Shown here: one piece after another, positions 24,827 to 33,638 of the stretch
How the letters are laid out: each line of letters begins with the position of its first letter
Numbering within the stretch: position 1 is the first letter of the stretch
Source of the DNA: JBFXAF01 sp050184585
Lineage (GTDB): Bacteria; Pseudomonadota; Alphaproteobacteria; Rhizobiales; Rhizobiaceae
DNA length: 53,279 nt
Direction: 5' to 3'
NCBI GenBank assembly: GCA_050184585.1
Contig: JBFXAF010000018.1
Coordinates: 1-53,279 of the forward strand
Made by a program: the position numbers and the translations under genes
The notes under the pieces: generated by a model
Told to the model about the DNA's origin: nothing
Databases searched by the model: none
The model's input: only the letters and a program-made list of their open reading frames with translations

Positions 24827-25654
24827 ATGGCTCAAACGAAAGAACGATTTCCGATCGAGCCCTTCGAGCTGTTCGCCATACGCTACGCCTGGTCGGGCGG
24901 GAGGAAGCTCTACGACAACTTCATCGCCTTCGATCTGCACGACGACCCCTCCTCCTCGCTCGACTATTTCGTCTGGGTGGCGCGGCGGTCCGACAAGGTC
25001 TTCCTCATCGACACGGGTTTCGGGCTCGACGCCGCCAAGGCGCGCCGGAAGGATCTCTACAGCCTGCCCAAGGATGCGCTCGCGCATCTCGGCATCAAGG
25101 CCGAGCAGATCGAGGACGTGATCCTGACGCACCTGCACTACGACCACGCCGGCACGATGGGCGATTTTCCAAAGGCCCGTTTCCACCTCCAGGACCGCGA
25201 CGGATCCTACGCCACCGGCCGCTGCATGTGCCACCAGACGCTGCGCTTCCCCTTCGACGTCGAGGACATCGTGACCTATGTGCGGCTACTCTATTCGGGC
25301 CGCTTCTGCTTCCACGACGGCGTCGAGAACCTCGCGGACGGCCTGTCGGTGCATCTGATCGGCGGCCACACCGCCGGTCTGCAGGTCGTCAGGGTGTTCA
25401 CCAGGCGCGGCTGGGTGGTGGTGGCATCCGATGCGACGCATTTTTACGCCAACATGCGCGAAGGCAAGCCGTTCCCGGCCGTCTACAACATCGGCGACAT
25501 GCTGGAGGGGCACAAGACGATCGTGCGCCTCGCGGACTCCGAGGACCACGTCATTCCCGGCCACGACCCGTTGGTGACGAAGCTCTACCCGCCGCCGACC
25601 CCCGAACTGGAAGGCATCGTCATGCGGCTCGACGTGCCGCCGCGCGTCCTCTGA
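24827..25654 (+). CDS. Metallo-beta-lactamase-fold hydrolase, AHL-lactonase-like
   Basis: A 275-residue metallo-hydrolase. Seen: H-L-H-Y-D-H at 102-107, third metal His 181 in G-G-H-T-A-G, bridging Asp 202 in A-S-D-A, and His 246 in I-P-G-H-D, the set of ligands of N-acyl-homoserine lactonases and related lactonases. Beside a Baeyer-Villiger-type monooxygenase, the likely job is opening the lactone (or cleaving the ester) the monooxygenase makes. Quorum-signal degradation is an alternative that sequence cannot exclude. Confidence 0.88.
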   Translation: MAQTKERFPIEPFELFAIRYAWSGGRKLYDNFIAFDLHDDPSSSLDYFVWVARRSDKVFLIDTGFGLDAAKARRKDLYSLPKDALAHLGIKAEQIEDVILTHLHYDHAGTMGDFPKARFHLQDRDGSYATGRCMCHQTLRFPFDVEDIVTYVRLLYSGRFCFHDGVENLADGLSVHLIGGHTAGLQVVRVFTRRGWVVVASDATHFYANMREGKPFPAVYNIGDMLEGHKTIVRLADSEDHVIPGHDPLVTKLYPPPTPELEGIVMRLDVPPRVL

Positions 25655-25730
25655 TCCGATCCGGCAAGCCCGGAACAGCTTCCCGTGGCGGGCCCCTGCC
25701 CGCGGCCGACCGAGTTTCCGAGGACCATGC

Positions 25731-27344
25731 ATGCTGACCGACGTGGAGGAATTCGACGCCATAATCATCGGCGGAGGCACGGCCGGGCTCTACCAGCTTC
25801 ACCGGCTCCGCCAGCTCGGCATGCATGTCCGCCTGTTCGAGGCAGGCGGCGGGGTTGGCGGGGTCTGGTACTGGAACTGCTATCCCGGCGCACGGCTGGA
25901 CTCGGAAAGCTACTCCTACGGCTATTCCTTCTCGAAGGAATTGCTGGAGGAATGGGACTGGTCGGAACGTTTCGTCGCCCAGCCGGAACTGTCGCGCTAT
26001 TTCAACCATTTCGCCGACCGGTTCGGGCTGCGCGACGACATACAGCTCAACAGCACCGTCGCCGCGGCGCAGTACGACGACGGCCGTCGGGCATGGGACG
26101 TCACGCTCGAGGACGGCCGCCGCTACCGCGGGCGTTTCCTGATCACGGCGCTCGGCCCTCTTTCGGCATCGGTCAAGCCGCGCATCAAGGGCGTCGATTC
26201 CTTCAAGGGGCTGTCCTGCCATACGTCGCGCTGGCCGAGGGAGCCGGTGAGCTTCGAGGGCAAGAGGGTGGCGGTGATCGGCACCGGGTCGACCGGCGTC
26301 CAGGTGATACAGGAATCTGCGAAGACTGCAGCCGAACTCGTCGTCTTCCAGCGCACGCCAAACTGGGCCGTGCCGCTGAACAACAGTCGCATCGACGACG
26401 AGCAGACGCAGAAAGAGATCAAGGCCAGCTACGACGAGGTCTTCGCACGCTGCAACGCGTCGGCCGCCTGCTTCATCCATACCACCGATCCGCGCAGCGT
26501 CTTCGAGGTCGGAGAGGAGGAGCGCGAGGCGTTTTTCGAGGAGCGCTACAGGTCTCCCGGCTTCGGGCTGTGGCAGGGCAACTTCCGCGACATGATGACG
26601 GATCCGGAAGCCAACGCCGTCGTGTCGGCCTTCGTCGAGAAAAAGATCCGCCAGCGCGTGCGGGACCCGAAGATCGCCGACAAGTTGGTTCCTAAGAACC
26701 ACGGCTTCGGCACGCGCAGGGTGCCGCTCGAGACAAGATACTATGAAGTCTACAATCAGCCGAACGTGACGCTGGTCGATGTCAACGAGACGCCGATCCT
26801 GGAGATCACGGAAACCGGCATCCGCACGAGCGTGCGCGACTTCGCGTTCGACATCATCGTCTACGCGACCGGCTTCGATGCCGTGACCGGCAGTTTCGAC
26901 GCCATCGACATCCGCAACCACAAGGGCGTGAAGCTGAAGGAGAAGTGGTCCGGCGGGCTGAGCTCCCTGGTCGGCATGCTGGTGGACGAGTTCCCGAATC
27001 TCCTCACGGTCCTCGGCCCCTACACGGCGCTGGGCAACGTGCCGCGCAGCATCGAGTACAATGTCGACTGGATCACCGACTTCGTCAGGCTGCTGCGCGA
27101 CCGCGGCATGACCCGCGTCGAGGCGCGCCCGGAGGCGGTCGAGGAATGGGTGGATTACGTGAAGTCGATCGCTGACGGGCTGATGTCGATGAAGGTCGAT
27201 TCGTGGATGACCGGCATCAACACCAACATCGAGGGCAGAACCCAGCGCTCGGTTATCCTCTATCGAGGCACGGCTCCGAACTATCGCGCTTGGGCCGACA
27301 CAATTGCTCAAAAAGGTTACTACGATCACATCCGGCTCGAATAG
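25731..27344 (+). CDS. Flavin monooxygenase of the Baeyer-Villiger type
   Basis: A 537-residue FAD/NADPH enzyme expected to insert oxygen next to a ketone, giving an ester or lactone. Seen: first Rossmann motif G-G-G-T-A-G at 14-19, the Baeyer-Villiger fingerprint F-K-G-L-S-C-H-T-S-R-W-P at 158-169 (pattern FxGxxxHxxxWP), second Rossmann motif G-T-G-S-T-G at 184-189, and F-Q-R-T-P-N-W as in cyclohexanone and related monooxygenases. Length is as expected. ATG 25731 has AGGA six bases upstream. Third gene of the SDR-lactonase-monooxygenase unit. The ketone substrate cannot be read from sequence. Confidence 0.93.
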   Translation: MLTDVEEFDAIIIGGGTAGLYQLHRLRQLGMHVRLFEAGGGVGGVWYWNCYPGARLDSESYSYGYSFSKELLEEWDWSERFVAQPELSRYFNHFADRFGLRDDIQLNSTVAAAQYDDGRRAWDVTLEDGRRYRGRFLITALGPLSASVKPRIKGVDSFKGLSCHTSRWPREPVSFEGKRVAVIGTGSTGVQVIQESAKTAAELVVFQRTPNWAVPLNNSRIDDEQTQKEIKASYDEVFARCNASAACFIHTTDPRSVFEVGEEEREAFFEERYRSPGFGLWQGNFRDMMTDPEANAVVSAFVEKKIRQRVRDPKIADKLVPKNHGFGTRRVPLETRYYEVYNQPNVTLVDVNETPILEITETGIRTSVRDFAFDIIVYATGFDAVTGSFDAIDIRNHKGVKLKEKWSGGLSSLVGMLVDEFPNLLTVLGPYTALGNVPRSIEYNVDWITDFVRLLRDRGMTRVEARPEAVEEWVDYVKSIADGLMSMKVDSWMTGINTNIEGRTQRSVILYRGTAPNYRAWADTIAQKGYYDHIRLE

Positions 27345-27497
27345 ATCAGCCTCCATTGTTTCGTTACTAAGAAAATCTGCTTGCCATCGATATCCACCTG
27401 CCGTTTGAGTACAACGGTTCTTGGCTGGTAAGAAGAACTCTCGCCCCAAACAACGGAACAGGCTGGCACGGCTCCCCGGCTTCGACTATCGCAGGGC

Positions 27498-27526
27498 TTG
27501 AAATAGGCAAAGTTGCATGCAAAAAA
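27498..27526 (+). promoter_or_regulatory. Promoter of the dehydratase/CoA-transferase operon
   Basis: TTGAAA (27498-27503) followed after 17 bases by an A-rich -10 region (27521-27526). The -10 match is poor, but the -35 to operator spacing (9 bases) is identical to that at 23905. Confidence 0.35.
27513..27522. promoter_or_regulatory. TTGCATGCAA palindromic operator, site 2
   Basis: Perfect 10-base palindrome 39 bases upstream of the dehydratase start. Confidence 0.65.
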
Positions 27527-27560
27527 GGATGCGCATGTTGTCAGCGGACGGAGCGCATCC

Positions 27561-28733
27561 ATGACTTCTGGCCAAAAGCGGCCGACCGGCGTCAAGGACA
27601 TGGCGCCCGAACTCAGCGACATTGCCGTCGCGGAGACCGAAGCGCTCATCGGCGTGTGGCTGAGGCGCGACGTCCACGTCGCCGCCAAGTACGAACCGGT
27701 CAGCCTGCACGATATCCGCCGCTGGGCGCAGTACAGCGTGGGCGACGACAATCCGCTTTGGTTCGATGTCGAGTACGCAAAGCAGACGCGCTGGGGCGCC
27801 AATGTCGCGCCGCCTACCTTCCTCTATTCCATCGATACTGGCATCGTCGCGCCGGGCCTGCGAGGCATCCAGTGGATCTTCGCCGGAGGGCGATGGGAAA
27901 ATTTCCTGCCGGTGAGGGTCGGAGACACCGTCACTGCGAGGGCGCGGCTGATCTCGGTCGAAATCAAGAGCGGTCGGGCCGCGCCACGGTTCGCCAAACA
28001 GACCGGCGAGGTCATCTTCGAAAATCAGCTCAACCAGATCGTCTCCCGCTACGAGGGCGACATCTTCCGCATCCCCCGCTCGCGAAGCGGCAAGGGCCTT
28101 CGCTACAACAGCGCCAACGAATCCAAGGTCTATCGCTACAGCGACCAGGAGATCGAGGAGATCGCCGCGGCCTACCGCAACGAGTTCAGGCAGGGCTCGG
28201 AACCCAAGTACTGGGATGACGTGAATGTCGGCGACAGCCTGCCGGTCCTCTACAAGGGACCTCTCACGCTGGTCGACATCGTCGGTTTCTATTCCGGCCG
28301 CCGGACCGTCTACAACGTGCTCAAGCTGGCGTTCCTCGAGCGCGACCGGCATCCGTTCAACGTGTACGTCGCCCCTTCCACCAACATCCCCATGCATCCG
28401 GCCGCGGGGCACTTCGACGTCGAGATCGCCCGCGAGATCGGCATGCCCGGCGCCTACGACCAGGGGTGGCAGCGCATGAACTGGGGCGCGCACCTCATGA
28501 CCAACTGGGCCGGCGACAATGGCTTCGTCAGGCGGTTCAGCGGCAGGGTGACGCTGCCCAATCTCGTCGGCGACCTGACGAAACTCACCGGCAAGGTGGT
28601 GTCGAAAAGCAAGGCCGACGGCGAAGCGCTGGTGGACGTCGAGTGGTGGGGCACGAACCAGCGCGGCGAGCGCAACTGCGACGGCACGGCGTCGATCCGA
28701 CTGCCCAGCCGCGACCCGAAGATCTGGAAATGA
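27561..28733 (+). CDS. Double-hotdog acyl-CoA dehydratase (FAS1-like dehydratase plus MaoC)
   Basis: A 390-residue protein with two hotdog halves. N-terminal half: S-L-H-D-I-R-R-W-A-Q-Y-S-V-G-D-D-N-P-L-W-F-D (a FAS1-like dehydratase pattern). C-terminal half (about 215-390): L-T-L-V-D-I-V-G-F-Y-S-G and N-W-A-G-D-N-G-F-V-R-R-F-S-G-R. Such fused proteins usually hydrate or dehydrate an acyl-CoA. ATG 27561 is preceded by GGAG; the in-frame TTG at 27513 is part of the operator and not a start. Its stop overlaps the CoA-transferase start (ATGA). Confidence 0.82.
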   Translation: MTSGQKRPTGVKDMAPELSDIAVAETEALIGVWLRRDVHVAAKYEPVSLHDIRRWAQYSVGDDNPLWFDVEYAKQTRWGANVAPPTFLYSIDTGIVAPGLRGIQWIFAGGRWENFLPVRVGDTVTARARLISVEIKSGRAAPRFAKQTGEVIFENQLNQIVSRYEGDIFRIPRSRSGKGLRYNSANESKVYRYSDQEIEEIAAAYRNEFRQGSEPKYWDDVNVGDSLPVLYKGPLTLVDIVGFYSGRRTVYNVLKLAFLERDRHPFNVYVAPSTNIPMHPAAGHFDVEIAREIGMPGAYDQGWQRMNWGAHLMTNWAGDNGFVRRFSGRVTLPNLVGDLTKLTGKVVSKSKADGEALVDVEWWGTNQRGERNCDGTASIRLPSRDPKIWK

Positions 28734-29959
28734 CTCCCATGCAGCGTCCCCTCGAAGGCATCAAGGTGCTCGACTTCACGCATGGGGTGGCCGGCCCGTA
28801 CTGCACGATGGTGCTGGCCGATCTGGGTTGCGAGGTGATCAAGATCGAGAAGCCCCGGCGCGGCGATCCCACCCGCTACATGAACGTCAGCGAGCGCTTC
28901 GGGGGCGACATTCCCGAAACGGGCGGCGACTACTTCCTTGCCATCAACCGTGGCAAGAAGAGCGTCGGCATCGACATGAAGACCCCCAGGGGGCGCGACG
29001 CCTGTCGTGAATTGGCGAAGTGGGCCGACCTCGCGGTCCAGAATTTCCGGCCCGGCGTGATGAAACGCCTCGGTCTCGACTACGAGCAGCTGAGCGCCGT
29101 CAATCCGCGCCTGATCTATGCCGGCATCTCCGCCTATGGCGAGGGTGAACTCGCCGACAAGCCCGGCATGGATGTCGCGGTTCAGGCGCGCTCGGGCGTG
29201 ATGCGGCTGACCGGCGCCCCGGATTCCGACGAACCCATCAGGCCGGGTGTCTCTCTCGCCGACTTCGGCGGCGGGATCTATCTGGCGACCGCGGTTCTCG
29301 CGGCCCTGTTCGAGCGCGAGCGGTCGGGGCGCGGACAGGAAATCTCGGTCTCGCTGCTCGATGCGACGATGAGCATGCTGACCAACTATTCGGTGGCGGT
29401 GATGTCGGGCGGGGCGAAGCTGAGCCCGCTCGGCTCAGGCCATCCGCAGCTCGTCCCCTATCAGGCGTTTCCCACTGCCGACAGCCACATCGTCGTCAGC
29501 GCCGGCACGAACAAGATCTATCGCGAATTCTGCGCCGCCATTGGGCGGCCCGACCTCGGCTCCGACGAACGCTACCTCAAGAACCAGGATCGGGTGCGAA
29601 ACCGGGAGCCTCTGGTCGCGGACATCTCGGCGGCGCTGCGAAAGCGCACGACGGCGGAGTGGCTGGCGATCCTCGAGGCGGCCGACGTGCCCTGCGCCCC
29701 GGTGAACGACATGAGCGCGGCATACAAGGAGCTCGAAAGGAGTTCGCCGAACATGGTCGTGGACGTCGAGCACCCTTCGGCGGGCCGGATCTCCATGGTC
29801 GGGAGTCCCTTCGTGTTCAGCCGCTCCGATGGCGCGGTCTTCACGCCGCCGCCGAAACTCGCACAGCACAGCCAGGAAGTCCTCGCCGCGCTGCTTGGCT
29901 GGAGCAACGCCGAGATCGCGGCGCTCCAGCACGGCGACGAATCCGAACCGGTCGGCTGA
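28730..29959 (+). CDS. Class III (CaiB/BaiF-type) CoA-transferase
   Basis: A 409-residue enzyme moving CoA between carboxylates. Seen: P-L-E-G-I-K-V-L-D-F-T-H-G-V-A-G-P-Y-C-T at the N-terminus, D-L-G-C-E-V-I-K-I-E-K-P, N-F-R-P-G-V-M, and the catalytic Asp in G-M-D-V-A-V-Q-A-R-S-G. All are standard for the family. The start overlaps the dehydratase stop by ATGA. With the ligase gene that follows it gives two routes to CoA activation in one operon. Confidence 0.93.
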   Translation: MTPMQRPLEGIKVLDFTHGVAGPYCTMVLADLGCEVIKIEKPRRGDPTRYMNVSERFGGDIPETGGDYFLAINRGKKSVGIDMKTPRGRDACRELAKWADLAVQNFRPGVMKRLGLDYEQLSAVNPRLIYAGISAYGEGELADKPGMDVAVQARSGVMRLTGAPDSDEPIRPGVSLADFGGGIYLATAVLAALFERERSGRGQEISVSLLDATMSMLTNYSVAVMSGGAKLSPLGSGHPQLVPYQAFPTADSHIVVSAGTNKIYREFCAAIGRPDLGSDERYLKNQDRVRNREPLVADISAALRKRTTAEWLAILEAADVPCAPVNDMSAAYKELERSSPNMVVDVEHPSAGRISMVGSPFVFSRSDGAVFTPPPKLAQHSQEVLAALLGWSNAEIAALQHGDESEPVG

Positions 29960-29992
29960 TCCGCCCGACATCCACAAAAGATTCCCGCACCG

Positions 29993-32161
29993 ATGCACGG
30001 ACTTCCGCACCATTCGACGGACGACAGGCGCGCAGCGCTTGATCCCATCTTCAAGCCTTCCTCCGTGGCGCTGATCGGCATCTCGGGCGATCCCGCGAAG
30101 CTCACGGGCGCGCCGCTGCGCCTCCTCGTCCAGGGCGGGTTCCAGGGGACCGTCTACCCCGTCAATCCCCGTTACGAGGAGATGGCCGGCCTCAGATGCT
30201 ACCCCTCCGTATCGGCGTTGCCCGAGGCGCCCGACGTAGCCATCATCATGCTGCCCGCGAAGGACGTGCCCAACGTCGTGCGCGACTGTGGACGCAAGGG
30301 CGTGCGCGCTGTCGTGGTGTTCAGTTCCGGCTTCGAGGAATCGGACGGCGGCCAGCTCGCCGACGCGTTGCGGGCCGCGGCCGCGGAATACGGGCTGCCG
30401 CTCATCGGCCCGAATTGCGAAGGTGTCTGGTCCGTCGGCGAGAAAGCGTTCCTCACCTTCGGGTCGGCGGCGAATCGCCCGATCTTCCACCACGCGCCGG
30501 TCGCGATCATCTCGCAGAGCGGGGCGGTAGCGGGCGGCGTCAGCAGGCAGTTGCAGGATTCGGGCCTTGGCTGCGCCTACATGGTCAGCGTCGGCAACGA
30601 GACATGCATCGACACGCTCGACGTGCTGGAGTGGATGATTGGGCGCGACGATGTGAAGGTGGTCGCCCTGTTCATCGAAGGACTTCGCAACGCAAGGCGG
30701 TTGGTCTGCCTGGCGGCGGAGGCGCGTTCACGCGGCATCCAGATCGTCGCGCTGAAGTCAGGCAACTCGAGGATCGGCCGTCTGGCGGTCGCCTCGCATA
30801 CCGGCAAGGTCGCCAGCCCTCACGCGATCTATCGCGACGTATTCTCCCAGGCGGGAATCGTCCAGGTCGACGGGATCACCGAACTCATCGACGCGGTGGG
30901 CGTTCTCACGACCTTGCCGCATCCGAAACGTCGCGCCGACGAGGACGCGGGCGTCGCGGTGTTCAGCGTCCCGGGCGGCACGCGCGCCCTCACGGCCGAC
31001 CACTGCGAGCGCCAGGACATTCCGATGGCGCGCTTCGCCCCCGCCACCGAGGCTGAGCTGAGGCAGATCCTTCCCGGCTTCGCACAGGTGGGCAATCCGA
31101 CCGACCTGACCGGCCAGGTCCTGTCATCTCCCGAACTCTTCGATCGTTCGCTGACGGTCGTCGCAGGCGATCCCAACTGCGGGGCCCTCGTCATCCAGTT
31201 CGGAAACCGTGGACCTCATGACCTCGAGAAGAAGCTGGATCTGATCTCCGCGGTCGCCCGGGAGCGGCGAATTCCCGTGGTCGTATCGATGCTTGGAGAT
31301 CGACTGCCGCAGGCAAGGAAAGTGGAGATGCTCCGCAAGGGCATCGCCGTCGCCGAGGATCCCGCCGAGGCGGTCCGCATACTGACCTGGCTCTATCGGG
31401 CTGCGGAGCATCTCGAACTCGCCGCCCCGCCTGCCATCGCATCCGACGCGGCTTCCGCAAGGCCTGTCGGCTGGGCGGAGATGACCGCGATGCTCGCCCG
31501 CGTCGGCATACGCTCGGCGCCGGAGGCGACCAACCGGACAGAAACCCAACTCGAGGCCGACCTGGCTTCCCTGTCGTTTCCTCTGGTCATAAAGGCGTTT
31601 CCCGATCAGGCGGAACACAAGACCGAACTCGGCCTCGTCGAGATCGGGATTGGGTCGCTCGACGAGGCGCGATCCAGCATGAGGCGGATCCGCGCCCTGC
31701 TCGGGGATGACGCGGCTCCGCTTCTGGTTCAGGAGATGATCTCGGGCGTCGAAGTCGTTCTGTCCGTCGTCACCGACCCGGACTTCGGGCCGATCCTGGG
31801 GATCGGCAGCGGCGGGGTCGGAGTCGAACTCTGGGACGATATCGGGTTTCTTTCCCTCCCGGTCGACGACGACGCCATCCGGCGAACGATCGCACGGCTT
31901 CGACTGGGGACCTTGCTCGACGGCTTCCGAGGCAAGCCCAAGGCTGATATCGATGCGCTGGTTGGCGCCGCCCGCCGGTTGGGCGACTTCGTGGCCGCTC
32001 CCGGTGTGGAGATCGGTGAAGTCGAGATCAACCCGCTGTTCGTTGGACCGCGAGGCGCGGGCGTTGTGGCCGCCGACATTCTGGTCAAGGGACCGCAGGA
32101 GCATCCCAGCCTTGGACGCACTGGTCAGCAAACGCTTCGCCCGATTCGCCAGCGAGTCTGA
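29993..32161 (+). CDS. NDP-forming acyl-CoA ligase, second copy
   Basis: A 722-residue fused enzyme with the same domain order as the ligase at 21228-23363: CoA-binding domain (S-V-A-L-I-G-I-S-G-D-P-A-K), two ligase domains with phospho-histidine H269 in A-S-H-T-G-K, and a C-terminal ATP-grasp domain (H-K-T-E-L-G-L-V, N-P-L-F-V). The two copies differ throughout, so they are not a recent duplication. The ribosome site is weak. Its 3' end overlaps the next gene by about 50 bases. Confidence 0.88.
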   Translation: MHGLPHHSTDDRRAALDPIFKPSSVALIGISGDPAKLTGAPLRLLVQGGFQGTVYPVNPRYEEMAGLRCYPSVSALPEAPDVAIIMLPAKDVPNVVRDCGRKGVRAVVVFSSGFEESDGGQLADALRAAAAEYGLPLIGPNCEGVWSVGEKAFLTFGSAANRPIFHHAPVAIISQSGAVAGGVSRQLQDSGLGCAYMVSVGNETCIDTLDVLEWMIGRDDVKVVALFIEGLRNARRLVCLAAEARSRGIQIVALKSGNSRIGRLAVASHTGKVASPHAIYRDVFSQAGIVQVDGITELIDAVGVLTTLPHPKRRADEDAGVAVFSVPGGTRALTADHCERQDIPMARFAPATEAELRQILPGFAQVGNPTDLTGQVLSSPELFDRSLTVVAGDPNCGALVIQFGNRGPHDLEKKLDLISAVARERRIPVVVSMLGDRLPQARKVEMLRKGIAVAEDPAEAVRILTWLYRAAEHLELAAPPAIASDAASARPVGWAEMTAMLARVGIRSAPEATNRTETQLEADLASLSFPLVIKAFPDQAEHKTELGLVEIGIGSLDEARSSMRRIRALLGDDAAPLLVQEMISGVEVVLSVVTDPDFGPILGIGSGGVGVELWDDIGFLSLPVDDDAIRRTIARLRLGTLLDGFRGKPKADIDALVGAARRLGDFVAAPGVEIGEVEINPLFVGPRGAGVVAADILVKGPQEHPSLGRTGQQTLRPIRQRV

Positions 32162-33494
32162 CCGCTCGACCTTTCCTCCCCTGGCTCGACGTCGAGCCGT
32201 CGATGCCGTCACCGATTGCGTCGGCTGCATCCTGGCCGGCACCGCCGAGGCGAGCGCCCGGGCCGTGGCGGCGACGCTGCGGTTTTCCCGCGAGCCTTCG
32301 CCGCTCGCCGAATCCTACGTTGTCGGTCAAGGCTACGCCTCCCCGATGGATGCCGCGCTCTACCACGGAACGGCCGCGCACGCGCTCGACTATGATGACA
32401 CCAACCATCCCGGCTATGCCCATCCGAGCGCGTCGATCGTCCCTGCCCTGATCGCGGTCGCGCCGCTCGCGGCTTGCACCGGCGAAGACGCCGTCACCGC
32501 CTACGTCGTCGGCTTCGAAGCGATCGGCAAGCTCGGCCGTGCGTTGAACACGTCCCACTATGCCCGCGGCTGGCATCCGACGGGCACCTTCGGCGCCATC
32601 GGCGCGACGCTTGCGGCCTGCCATCTCCTGAAACTGCCGGAGCCACGGATCGAGGTGGCCCTCGCCATCGCCGCGTCGCAGGCCGGCGGCCTGAGGGCCA
32701 ATTTCGGAACCATGATCAAGCCACTCCATGCCGGGCTCGCCGCGCGCGCCGGCGTGACCGCCGCGTTGCTTGCCGCCAACGGGTTCGACGGAGCGCCGGA
32801 CGTCTTCGAGAACCGGTTCGGCTATCTGGCGTCGTTTCGCGGCGAGACGGCGCCGGTGACCGAAGCGATCACTCCCGGAACGCCCCTGGAAATCCTGACC
32901 GAGTTCGGCCTGGCGCTGAAGCCATATCCGTCGTGCGGGGCGACCCATCCCGGCATCGAGGCCTGCTGCGAACTGCATGGCTGGCTCGATGGCCGAGACA
33001 TCGCCTCGGTCCGCGTCGGTTATTCCGAGATGGCGCGCAATCCGCTGATGTTTCCAGCGCCCGCCACCCCTTTGCAGGCAAAGTTCAGCATGGAGTATTG
33101 CGCCTCGGCCGCGCTCCTCGACGGCCAGATAGGGCTTGGCAGCTTCACCCAGGAGAAAGTCGACCGGTCTGAGGTCTCCCGGCTTATCCGAGGCATGACG
33201 GTCGACGTCGACGGGAGGGTACGGGACAGCCTCGAATTCGCAACCGTGGTTGGCGTGACCGCGACGGATGGCGCCCGGCGCGAGGTTCTCGTCGAACTGG
33301 CGAAAGGCAAGCCGGCGCGTTGGATGGCGGAAGCGGACATCCGCGCCAAATTCTTCGACTGCGCCCGCCATGGCGGCGTGGCGGTCGCAGCCGGTAGGAT
33401 TCTCGATTTGCTGCGCGGACTGGACAGGGAAGGCGATCCCGACATCGCCCGCGCCTTGATGTCGCTCGCCATGCCACACGATATGCGAGCCTGA
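32112..33494 (+). CDS. MmgE/PrpD family protein, TTG start
   Basis: A 460-residue protein of the MmgE/PrpD fold, whose members include 2-methylcitrate dehydratase, cis-aconitate decarboxylase and iminodisuccinate epimerase. Seen: R-R-A-V-D-A-V-T-D-C-V-G-C-I-L-A-G, H-A-L-D-Y-D-D-T-N-H, G-W-H-P-T-G-T-F-G-A-I-G-A, and K-P-L-H-A-G-L-A-A-R-A-G, all family signatures, and K-P-Y-P-S-C-G-A-T-H-P. TTG 32112, with GGAG ten bases upstream, gives a normal N-terminus; there is no suitable ATG. It is the last gene of the dehydratase operon and probably acts on a branched or polar acid intermediate. Confidence 0.85.
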   Translation: MDALVSKRFARFASESDRSTFPPLARRRAVDAVTDCVGCILAGTAEASARAVAATLRFSREPSPLAESYVVGQGYASPMDAALYHGTAAHALDYDDTNHPGYAHPSASIVPALIAVAPLAACTGEDAVTAYVVGFEAIGKLGRALNTSHYARGWHPTGTFGAIGATLAACHLLKLPEPRIEVALAIAASQAGGLRANFGTMIKPLHAGLAARAGVTAALLAANGFDGAPDVFENRFGYLASFRGETAPVTEAITPGTPLEILTEFGLALKPYPSCGATHPGIEACCELHGWLDGRDIASVRVGYSEMARNPLMFPAPATPLQAKFSMEYCASAALLDGQIGLGSFTQEKVDRSEVSRLIRGMTVDVDGRVRDSLEFATVVGVTATDGARREVLVELAKGKPARWMAEADIRAKFFDCARHGGVAVAAGRILDLLRGLDREGDPDIARALMSLAMPHDMRA

Positions 33495-33565
33495 CCAATC
33501 ATCAGGGCGGGCGCGCGCCGATTGCTGCTTGCGATCCGCTGGTGTAGGTGAGGTCGATCGATAGT

Positions 33566-33590
33566 CTTGCATGCAGGATGGGCATGCAAG
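33566..33590. promoter_or_regulatory. Double operator: perfect inverted repeat in front of the GntR gene
   Basis: Arms CTTGCATGC (33566-33574) and GCATGCAAG (33582-33590), perfect inverted repeats separated by 7 bases. Each arm is itself a TTGCATGCAA-type site, centred 13 bases apart. It lies 48 bases before the regulator start, as expected for autoregulation. Confidence 0.7.
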
Positions 33591-33638
33591 AAAGGCGGTT
33601 GGCCACCAGTTGGTTTGCTCTGTCGGAAAGGCGTCACG

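Larger units (their letters stand above)
27345..27560. other. Control region upstream of the dehydratase/CoA-transferase operon
   Basis: 216 bases, AT-richer than the flanking genes. It contains an inverted repeat CCGTT-N7-AACGG (27401-27417), of unknown role, and the promoter plus operator at 27498-27526. No gene is seen. Confidence 0.5.
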
